In this document: positions 7,120-13,931 of the stretch, piece by piece | Numbering within the stretch: the first letter of the stretch is position 1 | How the letters are laid out: each line of letters starts with the position of its first letter | Assembly (NCBI GenBank): GCA_900549105.1 | Contig: URND01000055.1 | Location: forward strand, 1 to 17,968 | Length of the DNA: 17,968 nucleotides | Reading direction: 5' to 3' | From: an uncultured Eubacteriales bacterium | GTDB taxonomy: Bacteria > Bacillota > Clostridia > Lachnospirales > Lachnospiraceae | Notes under the pieces: model-generated | Databases searched by the model: none | Seen by the model: only the letters and a program-made list of their open reading frames with translations | What the model was told of the DNA's origin: nothing | Position numbers and translations under genes: made by a program

Positions 7120-7380
7120 TTATCTTTGCTTTATTTCCGTAATTAACTGTTCCAGTTGCCTTTCTTCCGAAATTTTAAATATATCTCCGTTCACCCGTAT
7201 CTCCGATATGTCCGCGCACCGCGAAGGACAGCCGCAGATAACAATCAAATGGTCATATACCGTCTTCGGCTGAACATATTGAAATTCTGTCTCCGGACAG
7301 CGCTTTTTAACTGTATCGAAAAAAGAGGTTCGATTATATCTCGGATTGCATCCTCCGCAATATTTCACTCCAAAAACCAT
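7120..7380 (-). CDS. Small cysteine-rich protein, possible Fe-S or metal binder
   Basis: An 86-residue protein of unknown function. Six cysteines are arranged as YCGGCNPRYNR (Cys8, Cys11), Cys28, and CGCPSRC (Cys49, Cys51, Cys55), a spacing that suggests a thioredoxin-like ferredoxin or other metal site. It has no signal peptide or membrane helix. The ATG at 7380 is preferred because TGAGGTG lies just upstream. An ATG at 7392 that overlaps the NFU stop codon (TGATG) would add four residues, with a weak ribosome binding site. It lies between the NFU scaffold gene and the DUF6076-like gene with almost no gaps, so a link to iron-sulfur biology is plausible, but this is inference from context. 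I recognise the CGGCNPRY pattern from uncharacterised anaerobe proteins but cannot name a family with confidence. Confidence 0.65.
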   Translation of the reverse strand: MVFGVKYCGGCNPRYNRTSFFDTVKKRCPETEFQYVQPKTVYDHLIVICGCPSRCADISEIRVNGDIFKISEERQLEQLITEIKQR

Positions 7381-7391
7381 AGGGCACCTCA

Positions 7392-7670
7392 TCAATGTCT
7401 CAGCAGACTTTTTGCGAAATCAATCATCTCATCGCTGACACCGGCCTCCAGGCGCACCTCTTTGACTTCTTTTACCTGCTCCATAACTTCTTTTTTTACA
7501 ATATCCTCTGTCGTGAATAAAGAGGATGGGCAGTTTGAACACATACCGGTTAATTTAAATTTCAAAACGCCATCTGTAAAATCTAAAATTTCAATGTCGC
7601 CTCCATGCCCCTGAAGATAAGGACGCACTGAGGTTTCAATCACCTGATGAATTCGTTCAAGCACTTCCAT
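7392..7670 (-). CDS. NFU-type iron-sulfur cluster scaffold (NifU C-terminal domain)
   Basis: A 92-residue stand-alone NifU C-terminal domain. Seen: VRPYLQGHGGDIEILDF (15-31) and the CSNC motif (Cys44, Cys47) in GMCSNCPSS, with which two monomers hold a shared [4Fe-4S] cluster that is then passed to client enzymes in the cytoplasm. The length is normal for the single-domain form. The ATG at 7670 has AGGAG eight bases upstream; the longer frame adds a hydrophobic stretch that is really the leader. It heads an operon with the Cys-rich protein and the DUF6076-like protein. The upstream region has sigma-A-like elements and a partial Fur-like motif. Confidence 0.93.
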   Translation of the reverse strand: MEVLERIHQVIETSVRPYLQGHGGDIEILDFTDGVLKFKLTGMCSNCPSSLFTTEDIVKKEVMEQVKEVKEVRLEAGVSDEMIDFAKSLLRH

Positions 7671-7701
7671 CGTTTCAGCTCCTATCCGTCTTTTTATGAC
7701 A

Positions 7702-7743
7702 ATTATAAAAATGTTCATTATCATTTTAATATAATCCAGACAA
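7702..7743 (-). promoter_or_regulatory. Promoter region of the NFU operon, with partial Fur-like motif
   Basis: Two overlapping candidates: TTAAAA (7724-7729) with TATAAT (7702-7707), spacer 16; and TTGTCT (7738-7743) with TAATGA (7715-7720), spacer 17. Between them AATGATAATGAACATT (7710-7725) resembles half of a Fur box well and the other half poorly. Confidence 0.5.
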
Positions 7744-7800
7744 AAATACCAGTGGCATTAAACACTTTTTCAACAATTCGGCAGATAAGTTTTTTATACA

Positions 7801-7836
7801 ACAAAAAACACCGGAACCTTCTGATTCCGGTGTTTT
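7801..7836 (-). terminator. Intrinsic terminator of tRNA-Glu
   Basis: A perfect 12-bp stem (AAAACACCGGAA with TTCCGGTGTTTT) and 8-nt loop, with TTTTTTGT on the minus strand, about 30 bp past the tRNA. The T-run on the plus strand is shorter and no plus-strand gene leads into it. Confidence 0.88.
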
Positions 7837-7865
7837 CTGGGGTTGGACTATTCTTAAATAGTTAA

Positions 7866-7937
7866 CAGCCTGTAGGGGAATCGAACCCCTGTTTCCGCCG
7901 TGAGAGGGCGGCGTCTTAACCGCTTGACCAACAGGCC
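7866..7937 (-). tRNA. tRNA-Glu (anticodon CTC)
   Basis: A 72-nt tRNA. The acceptor arms GGCCTGT and ACAGGCT pair, with G1-U72. The anticodon arm is CCGCC-CTCTCAC-GGCGG with CTC at 34-36, reading GAG. The T arm is CAGGGG-TTCGATT-CCCCT. The discriminator is G and CCA is not encoded. Confidence 0.96.
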
Positions 7938-7957
7938 TTAGTCATATCGACTCATAT

Positions 7958-7986
7958 ATTCTATACCATGTTGGAAAAGAAATCAA
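7958..7986 (-). promoter_or_regulatory. Promoter of tRNA-Glu
   Basis: TTGATT (7981-7986) and TAGAAT (7958-7963) with a 17-bp spacer, about 20 bp before the tRNA. It lies just after the YyaL gene. Confidence 0.65.
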
Positions 7987-8038
7987 GCATTTTTTATAAA
8001 AAATTCAAAAAATTCCATTTGAAGTTGTTTTACACATT

Positions 8039-10051
8039 TTAAAGGTATTTTTCTATCTCGTCAAAAGACACCGGCATCTTACATGCTCCATTTTCGCATA
8101 TATAATATCGTGCTTCCGTCTCCTGCACCGGATATTCTGCCGTGAAAGGCGCACATTTTGAAAGTCTTTCACGGTTCTCTTCCGTCTTAACAAGAACACT
8201 GATTCCTTCCGCCGGATATTTTTTCAAGTATTGCTTCAATTCTTTCAAAACTTCTTTTTTCACCGTGCAGACAAGTTCCTTATGGGGATAAATCGCCATA
8301 GATAAAGCCAGAAGGGCAAAACTATAACCTATCGGATATTCATAAAATTCACCGGCACAGAAAATCATCTGCCTGTCCGCTGCTTCCTGCCACTTCTTTT
8401 TGCCTGTAAGAAAGGCCAGCCGCTGTAAAACCAGGGCCATCACAGAGTTGCCCGATGGAATCGCCCCATCATAGGTTTCCTTTGGCCTGGAAATCAATGT
8501 TTCTCCATCGGCAGCCGTCATATAATATCCGCCCTTTTCGTTATCCTCAAAAAAATCTCTTATCTGTCCGGCACGGAAAAGAGCCTCCTCCAGATATCCG
8601 ATATCGAAAGTGGCTTCATACAATTCGAGCAGCGCCAGCGTATATACCGCATAATCATCGAGCTGTCCGGCATTGGCCGCCTCACCCTCTCTGTAACGCA
8701 GATAAAGACGGTTATCTGTATCCGTCATCTTTTCTCTGATAAACTTCTCCGTTTTAACTGCCGCTTCAATATAGGACGGTTCATCCAGAATCTCCCCGGC
8801 TCTCACAAGGGCAATCATCGCCCAGCCATTCCAGGAGAGCAAAATTTTATCATCTTTATGCAGTCTTGTGCGCTTCAAGCAATAAGCGTACAATTTCTCT
8901 CTCCATGTTTTGTACGCTTTAGGATTCAAAGCGTCATCCGAATCCTTCCCTATCCTGTTCGGAATATTTTTCCCTTCAAAATTGCCCTCTGCCGTAATAT
9001 TATAAAAACTGCAGAACTCTTTTCCATCCGCCTCTCCCAAAACACGCTGTATCTCCTCCGGAGTAAAAACATAATATTTTCCCTCAACGCCATCGCTGTC
9101 CGCATCCTGTCCGCAATAAAAACCGCCATTCCACAATTCCCTCAGCATGTAATCCGCCGTATGCCGTGCCACATCCCCATACATATTCTTTTCCGTCAGG
9201 CGATAAGCCTCCGCATAAGCCCACAAAAGCAGCGCATTGTCATAGAGCATTTTTTCGAAATGGGGAACTAGCCATTTTTTATCCGTTGAATACCGGGAAA
9301 AGCCTCCGCCAATATGGTCCCGGATTCCACCTTTAGCCATAGCCTCCAGCGTTATTTCAACCATTCTTATAGCTGCAGAATTATTTTCTGCCCTTCCATA
9401 ATGCATTAAAAAGAGAAGGTTATGGGGCGCCGGAAATTTAGGCGCTGTGCCAAAACCGCCCCACTCCCAGTCAAACTGCTGCAAATACATTGTGCAGCCA
9501 CGCGCCAGCAATGTTTTATCTAATTTATCCATTGAAACCGCCCTGTTCTGATGTCCTCGCCGGACGGCATCCGTCAGCATTTCCCCGCTGTTTTCCAAAT
9601 CCTGCCTCTGATTTTTCCACAACAAGGCTGCTTCTCTGAGAATTTCCATCAACCCCGGCTGACCGTAACGGCTGTTTTTAGGAAAATAGGTTCCGACAAA
9701 AAAGGGCTTCTGTTCCGGCGTCATAATAACTGTCAGCGGCCATCCTCCGGCCCCTGTCACAGCCTGGCACACAGACATATAAATGGCATCGATATCCGGC
9801 CGTTCTTCCTTGTCCACTTTGATGGATACAAAATTTTTATTGAGCAGCGCCGCCACTTTCTCATCCTCAAAGGATTCATGGGCCATCACATGGCACCAAT
9901 GGCAGGTCGAATAACCGATACTTAAAAATATGGGTTTATTTTCATCGGCAGCCTTTCTGAAAGCTTCATTTCCCCATGGATACCAGTCCACCGGATTTTC
10001 CCCATGCTGTAAAAGATAGGGGGATTTTTCATTTTTCAATCGATTTGACAT
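8039..10051 (-). CDS. yyaL: YyaL/DUF255 thioredoxin-domain protein (spermatogenesis-associated protein 20 family)
   Basis: A 670-residue protein of the conserved YyaL family. Residues 1-165 form a thioredoxin-like domain: NEKSPYLLQHGENPVDWYPWG, then GYSTCHWCHVMAHESFED with the CHWC redox-type motif at 50-53, then the VDKEERPDID block. The rest resembles an alpha/alpha six-hairpin glycosidase-like fold (APKFPAPHNLLFL, GGGFSRYSTDKKWLVPHFEKMLYDNALLLWAYAEAY, GQDADSDGVEGKYYVF, SWNGWAMIAL). The enzymatic role is not established. No signal peptide is seen, so it is probably cytoplasmic. The ATG at 10051 follows AGGAGG by six bases; the longer frame would start before a hairpin and ignore this site. 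No clear promoter lies between it and the Uma2 gene, so it may depend on read-through of the hairpin at 10078-10102. Confidence 0.93.
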   Translation of the reverse strand: MSNRLKNEKSPYLLQHGENPVDWYPWGNEAFRKAADENKPIFLSIGYSTCHWCHVMAHESFEDEKVAALLNKNFVSIKVDKEERPDIDAIYMSVCQAVTGAGGWPLTVIMTPEQKPFFVGTYFPKNSRYGQPGLMEILREAALLWKNQRQDLENSGEMLTDAVRRGHQNRAVSMDKLDKTLLARGCTMYLQQFDWEWGGFGTAPKFPAPHNLLFLMHYGRAENNSAAIRMVEITLEAMAKGGIRDHIGGGFSRYSTDKKWLVPHFEKMLYDNALLLWAYAEAYRLTEKNMYGDVARHTADYMLRELWNGGFYCGQDADSDGVEGKYYVFTPEEIQRVLGEADGKEFCSFYNITAEGNFEGKNIPNRIGKDSDDALNPKAYKTWREKLYAYCLKRTRLHKDDKILLSWNGWAMIALVRAGEILDEPSYIEAAVKTEKFIREKMTDTDNRLYLRYREGEAANAGQLDDYAVYTLALLELYEATFDIGYLEEALFRAGQIRDFFEDNEKGGYYMTAADGETLISRPKETYDGAIPSGNSVMALVLQRLAFLTGKKKWQEAADRQMIFCAGEFYEYPIGYSFALLALSMAIYPHKELVCTVKKEVLKELKQYLKKYPAEGISVLVKTEENRERLSKCAPFTAEYPVQETEARYYICENGACKMPVSFDEIEKYL

Positions 10052-10073
10052 AAAACGCCTCCTGCTTTCATTA

Positions 10074-10102
10074 GAAAAGCGATACCCTTTCGCAGTATCG
10101 CT
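10074..10102 (-). terminator. Hairpin between the Uma2 and YyaL genes (weak terminator or attenuator)
   Basis: AGCGATAC and GTATCGCT form a perfect 8-bp stem, extendable with G-U pairs, around a 9-nt loop. On the minus strand TTTTC follows it, and the YyaL ribosome binding site comes about 15 nt later. It may end part of the Uma2 transcript. Confidence 0.5.
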
Positions 10103-10122
10103 CTCTATATATATGCCCAATT

Positions 10123-10680
10123 CTATTCTTCCACATTCTCAAAAATTTCTGCCAGCGTCATGCTGATATTCGGAAAATCCTTTAAAGTGATAATCGTATC
10201 CGCATTATAATGTTCGTCCTCTTTATCATCCTGCAAAATATAACTGTGAGTCAATTCGTATCTGCCATCCTTCAGATAATAAATCTCAACAGAACCGCTG
10301 GGAATGACAAGCCAGTATTCTTCAACGCCGGCCTTTTCATAGATATCCTTTTTCAGTGTCCTGTCTTTCAAAGCCGTTGAGGGACTCAGTGTCTCAACGA
10401 TAAACTTCGGCGTTCCGCTATAGCTGCCGCCTTTTAAATGTTTTCTGTCGCAGAGTATCATAATATCAGGAATCACATAATCGTCATTTTCCTCCGGATG
10501 ATATTTATAATCCAGATTTTCCATAAATACAAGGCACAGACTGTCCTTTAATTTTGTTTTTATAATAGTATTTATATTATTATTAACAATCCCATGCCTG
10601 TAATTCGGCGATGGCGACATATCATATATAACGCCATTTATCTTTTCCTGTTTTACATATTCATTTTTTAACAATGCCAT
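10123..10680 (-). CDS. Uma2-family (DUF820) PD-(D/E)XK nuclease-fold protein
   Basis: A 185-residue protein of the Uma2/DUF820 family. Seen: the N-terminal INGVIYDMSPSPNYRHG, YVIPDIMIL with the PD pair at 71-72, FIVETLSPSTALKDRTLKK (93-111) carrying Glu96 and the conserved lysines, and YEKAGVEEYWLV (114-125). These give a PD-(D/E)XK restriction-endonuclease-like fold. The natural role is unknown, and many copies are found as single genes. It is length-typical and appears intact. It has its own promoter, whose -35 touches the end of the tmRNA terminator. The start ATG follows an AAGGGG site with rather long spacing. No methylase, integrase or toxin partner is adjacent, so I see no defence or restriction context here. 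Confidence 0.88.
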   Translation of the reverse strand: MALLKNEYVKQEKINGVIYDMSPSPNYRHGIVNNNINTIIKTKLKDSLCLVFMENLDYKYHPEENDDYVIPDIMILCDRKHLKGGSYSGTPKFIVETLSPSTALKDRTLKKDIYEKAGVEEYWLVIPSGSVEIYYLKDGRYELTHSYILQDDKEDEHYNADTIITLKDFPNISMTLAEIFENVEE

Positions 10681-10703
10681 AACGTCACGCCCCTTTTCTT
10701 ATT

Positions 10704-10732
10704 ATTATAAAGGAATTTTCTCTTTTATGCAA
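10704..10732 (-). promoter_or_regulatory. Promoter of the Uma2 gene
   Basis: TTGCAT (10727-10732) and TATAAT (10704-10709) with a 17-bp spacer. The -35 box directly abuts the stem of the tmRNA terminator. Confidence 0.75.
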
Positions 10733-10768
10733 ACGAAATAAGGACAGCATTAGCTGTCCTTATTTCGT
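10733..10768 (-). terminator. Terminator of ssrA (tmRNA)
   Basis: A perfect 16-bp inverted repeat with a 4-nt loop (ACGAAATAAGGACAGC and its complement), 31 bp past the mature 3' end of tmRNA. The T-rich part (TTATTT) is inside the distal arm and TTTGC follows, so the U-tract is weak but the stem is very strong. Confidence 0.75.
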
Positions 10769-10799
10769 CCGATGCAGAGTTCGTCCTGCTGCATTTTAG

Positions 10800-11145
10800 T
10801 GGAGCTGCGGGGAGTCGAACCCCGGTCCGAAGGCACATCCATTCAGGCATCTCCCATCACAGTCATTCTATGGACATTCCCTCAGTCGAACGCCGAATGA
10901 CAGGCTTCCGACCTCAGTAGCTTCATAAATCTTCCACTGCCTCAAAGCTTTGGCAATGGAGGGCCTCACAAGTTCGATGCCAGATTCTCAGACAGTGAGC
11001 GGTCCGAGGCTGACAAGCTGCAACTAGGCAGCTAAAGCGTAATCTTCGTTAGCTTTTATATTTAATTTCCAGGTTATTACGCAGTCCCGGAGTCTGCGGA
11101 TGGCTTCCCAAACTTCCACACCCCCGTCGAAACCAGTACAACCCC
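10800..11145 (-). ncRNA. ssrA: Transfer-messenger RNA (tmRNA)
   Basis: A 346-nt single-piece tmRNA, the RNA that with SmpB frees stalled ribosomes and tags the unfinished protein for degradation. The 5' end (GGGGTTG...GGTTTCGACGGGG) and the 3' end (GGGGTTCGACTCCCCGCAGCTCCA) pair as a tRNA-like acceptor with the G3-U70 alanine identity pair. The reading frame at 11053-11024 encodes ANEDYALAA and then TAG, so the full tag is AANEDYALAA counting the alanine carried by tmRNA itself. The discriminator is A and CCA is not encoded. Pseudoknot-rich sequence follows the tag. It lies directly downstream of smpB, and its promoter overlaps the smpB stop codon. Confidence 0.97.
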
Positions 11146-11182
11146 TTATAAAGTTGGTGGTTAAGACTAACGATGTCTTTTT

Positions 11183-11211
11183 ATCATACTCAAAAACCAC
11201 GAAAATGTCAA
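11183..11211 (-). promoter_or_regulatory. Promoter of ssrA
   Basis: Consensus TTGACA (11206-11211) and TATGAT (11183-11188) with a 17-bp spacer, about 31 nt before the mature tmRNA. The TGA stop codon of smpB (11208-11210) is part of the -35 box. Confidence 0.9.
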
Positions 11212-11675
11212 TAGAGATTTTTTACCTTAAATTCTCTCTCGGCTTCTCTTCTCTGGTCCTTTTTGGCAATGCTGTCCCGCTTATCATAGAGTTTTTTGCC
11301 CCGGGCCAGCCCAATCTCGACTTTAACCAGGCTGTCCTTAAAATAAACCTTCAGCGGCACAATCGTATAACCCTTCTGAGCCGCCTGCCCGAGTATCTTT
11401 CGTATTTCATACTTATGAAGCAGAAGCTTTCGCACCCGAAGCGGGTCTTTATTGAATATATTGCCCTTTTCATAGGGACTGATATTCATCTGATAAATAA
11501 AAAGTTCTTCCCCCTCGGGACGGACAAAGGCTTCCTTCACGCTGCACCTGCCCATCCGGAGTGATTTCACCTCTGTCCCGTGCAGAGAGATTCCGGCTTC
11601 ATAGGTATCTTCAATAAAATAATCATAATATGCTTTTTTATTATTGGCAATTAATTTAATTCCTGATCTGCCCAT
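11208..11675 (-). CDS. smpB: SsrA-binding protein SmpB
   Basis: A 155-residue protein, the partner that delivers tmRNA to stalled ribosomes. Family features seen: KLIANNKKAYYDYFIEDTYEAGISLHGTEVKSLRMGRCSVKEAFV at the N-terminus, YEKGNIFNKDPLRVRKLLLHKYEI in the middle, GYTIVPLKVYFKDSLVKVEIGLARGKKLYDKRDSIAKKDQRREAEREFK towards the end. The basic C-terminal tail, which becomes helical in the mRNA channel, is present. The ATG at 11675 has GAGGT upstream at normal spacing. It lies 34 nt after rnr, in the same direction, and ssrA follows with its promoter overlapping the last codons. The gene order rnr-smpB-ssrA matches the shared role in ribosome rescue. Confidence 0.98.
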   Translation of the reverse strand: MGRSGIKLIANNKKAYYDYFIEDTYEAGISLHGTEVKSLRMGRCSVKEAFVRPEGEELFIYQMNISPYEKGNIFNKDPLRVRKLLLHKYEIRKILGQAAQKGYTIVPLKVYFKDSLVKVEIGLARGKKLYDKRDSIAKKDQRREAEREFKVKNLY

Positions 11676-11709
11676 ATGCTACCTCATTTCCGCACCTTAC
11701 GCGCATTAT

Positions 11710-13845
11710 CTATTGTACATCATCTGCCAACAGAAAATCAACGGTTCGAGTGACTTTATCTGCATCTGCAATGCAAATTTTTATTTTTTGTCCGAGCCGG
11801 AAGGTCTGATGGCTCATTTCGCCAAGAAGCTCATACTTATTTTCATCAAAAATATAATAGTCCTCCAAATCCTGCAGACGAATCATTCCCTCACAGGTAT
11901 TCGGCAGTTCCACATACATTCCCCAGTTGGTAATCCCCGAAATAACGCCTTCGTGAATTTCTCCCAGATGTCTGGACATATACTCCACCTTTTTGAGCTT
12001 ATCTACTTCCCTCTCGGCTTCGTCCGCCCGCCGCTCCGTTGTGCTTGTATCCGCGGCTACCGCAGGGAGTAATCTGCGGTAATGCTCCAGCCGCCGTTCA
12101 TTTAAACGGCCGTCCAATTGTTCTTTAATAATCCGATGGATCTGCAAATCGGGATAACGGCGAATCGGCGATGTAAAATGGGTATAATATTTCACGGCAA
12201 GTCCAAAATGCCCTGTATTTTCCGTTGTATATTTTGCCCGCATCATGGAACGCAGCACCAGCCGGCTGATCATTCCTTCCTCCGGCGTATCCTGAATCCT
12301 TCCGAGAAGCTTCTGAAACTCCTTCGGATGGACCTCGCCGGATTTAATCTTCAGATAATATCCAAAATTTTTGAGGAATACAGTAAGTTTTCGTATTCTA
12401 TCTGCATCCGGCGTTTCATGGGTACGATAGAGGAAAGGAACCTCCTGCCAGAAGAAATCCTCGGCAATCGTTTCATTGGCGGCCAGCATGAAATCCTCGA
12501 TAATTTTCGTCGCCGAATTTCTCTCATAGGGTTTGACATCCACAGCCCGTCCCCGCTTATCCAGAATAATTTTGGACTCGGGGAAATCAAAATCAATGCC
12601 GCCCCGCATCCGGCGTTTCTCCCGAAGTTTTTCCGCCGCCTCAGCCATTGTCTCAAACATTGGCACAACTTCCTCATATTCCCGGATAACATCTTCATTT
12701 CTGTCCTCTATAATCTGTTTGACGGCTGTGTAGGTCATTCGATAATCCACATTGATGACTGTCTTTGCGATCTCATGATTTACGATACTGCCTTTTTCAT
12801 CCAGCTCCATAATGCAGCTCAACGCCAAACGGTCCACGCCGGCATTTAAGGAACAGATACCATTTGAAAGCTTATGGGGCAGCATAGGAATGACCCTGTC
12901 CGTCAGATAGACGCTGGTCCCCCGCTTTAAAGCCTCTTTATCCAAAGGCGACCCCTCTTTCACATAATGGCTCACATCGGCAATATGGACGCCAAGGATA
13001 TAATGGCCGCCGGATTTCTTCTGTATGGTAATCGCATCGTCTAAATCCTTTGCCTCTTCTCCGTCAATGGTTACGGTCTGCCAGTTCCGTATATCCCTGC
13101 GTCCCACATATTCCTCCGGCAGAACCTGCTCGGGAACAGCCTCAACCTGGGCCATCACTTCTTCCGGGAACTGTTCCGGCAGATGATAAGCCCGGACAAT
13201 GGAAAGTATATCGACACCCGGGTCATTCACATGGCCGAGAATCTCAACAATTTCACCTTCCGGGTTTTTATTCTTTTTTCCAAAATCGGTCAGCCGGACG
13301 ACAACCTTATGGCCGTTCACCGCGCCCATGGTATGATTTTTGTCAACAAAAATATCTTTGGCAATTTTTTGATTGTCCGGCACAACAAAGCCGTAATTTT
13401 TACTCTTCTGGAAAATGCCGACTACCATCTCATTAGCCCGTTTTAAAACCTTGACAATCATTGCTTCACTTCGCCGGCCCCGTTCTTCATCGGCAATCTT
13501 TTTTATGGCTACTTCATCGCCGTGCAGGGCATCCAGCGTATTATCTTCCGATATATAAAAATCACCTTCCATACCTTCCACGTGGACAAATCCAAAGCCC
13601 TTCGTGTTGCCGATAAATGTCCCGGCCAGAAGTTCCGGGTCTGCCGCCTTATAACGGCCCTTAGCGTCTATATCAATCTCCCGTTCCGAAATCAACTGGT
13701 CCAGGACAAGCTTTAATTCATCCCGCTCCCGGCGCGGTACTCCCAATATGCTGCTCATTTCCTTTAATTTCATCGGATGATAACGGGAATCCTTCATAAA
13801 TTCCAATATAACCTCTTTGCGCGCTTCATATATTTCTGTGTGCAC
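11710..13845 (-). CDS. rnr: Ribonuclease R
   Basis: A 711-residue 3'-5' exoribonuclease of the RNR family, which digests structured RNA and the damaged mRNAs released by trans-translation. Domains seen: an N-terminal winged helix (about 1-66), two cold-shock/OB segments (GTFIGNTKGFGFVHVEG at 75-91, GIFQKSKNYGFVVPD at 143-157), the RNB catalytic domain with DGEEAKDLDDAI (261-272) supplying the metal-binding aspartates, and a C-terminal S1 domain (HEGVISGITNWGMYVELPN). It stops right after S1, without the lysine-rich tail seen in longer RNase R proteins. The start is GTG at 13845, six bases after AGGAGGT; the longer frame would begin with a TTG upstream of that site. A strong terminator-like hairpin lies immediately before the ribosome binding site, so expression may depend on read-through from secG. 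Confidence 0.97.
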   Translation of the reverse strand: MHTEIYEARKEVILEFMKDSRYHPMKLKEMSSILGVPRRERDELKLVLDQLISEREIDIDAKGRYKAADPELLAGTFIGNTKGFGFVHVEGMEGDFYISEDNTLDALHGDEVAIKKIADEERGRRSEAMIVKVLKRANEMVVGIFQKSKNYGFVVPDNQKIAKDIFVDKNHTMGAVNGHKVVVRLTDFGKKNKNPEGEIVEILGHVNDPGVDILSIVRAYHLPEQFPEEVMAQVEAVPEQVLPEEYVGRRDIRNWQTVTIDGEEAKDLDDAITIQKKSGGHYILGVHIADVSHYVKEGSPLDKEALKRGTSVYLTDRVIPMLPHKLSNGICSLNAGVDRLALSCIMELDEKGSIVNHEIAKTVINVDYRMTYTAVKQIIEDRNEDVIREYEEVVPMFETMAEAAEKLREKRRMRGGIDFDFPESKIILDKRGRAVDVKPYERNSATKIIEDFMLAANETIAEDFFWQEVPFLYRTHETPDADRIRKLTVFLKNFGYYLKIKSGEVHPKEFQKLLGRIQDTPEEGMISRLVLRSMMRAKYTTENTGHFGLAVKYYTHFTSPIRRYPDLQIHRIIKEQLDGRLNERRLEHYRRLLPAVAADTSTTERRADEAEREVDKLKKVEYMSRHLGEIHEGVISGITNWGMYVELPNTCEGMIRLQDLEDYYIFDENKYELLGEMSHQTFRLGQKIKICIADADKVTRTVDFLLADDVQ

Positions 13846-13851
13846 AGGCAC

Positions 13852-13858
13852 ACCTCCT
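13852..13858 (-). promoter_or_regulatory. Ribosome binding site that fixes the GTG start of rnr
   Basis: AGGAGGT with GTGCCT as spacer before the GTG at 13845. A nearer GTG directly abuts the site and is too close to be used. Confidence 0.8.
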
Positions 13859-13861
13859 CTC

Positions 13862-13911
13862 AAAAAAATAACACCCTTCCTTTAGAAATCTTCCTTTAGA
13901 AAGAGTGTTAT
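13862..13911 (-). terminator. Terminator or attenuator between secG and rnr, with internal tandem repeat
   Basis: On the minus strand ATAACACTCTTTCT pairs with AGGAAGGGTGTTAT (14 bp, two G-U pairs), followed by seven T residues. The RNase R ribosome binding site begins four bases later. Within it, 13876-13889 and 13890-13903 are a 14-nt tandem repeat (13 of 14 identical), and each unit can also fold on its own. Confidence 0.8.
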
Positions 13912-13931
13912 CCTTAAATATCAATTCTATT

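Noticed and set aside
7805..7840. Plus-strand terminator at the 12-bp hairpin
   Set aside because: No plus-strand transcription unit leads into it and the T-run is better on the minus strand, where tRNA-Glu ends.
10681..11150. Integrative element at the 3' end of ssrA
   Set aside because: ssrA is a classic integration site, but I see no integrase gene and no second copy of the ssrA 3' end within the window.
12118..12849. A 243-codon plus-strand open frame
   Set aside because: Antisense to the RNB domain of rnr, with no family features.
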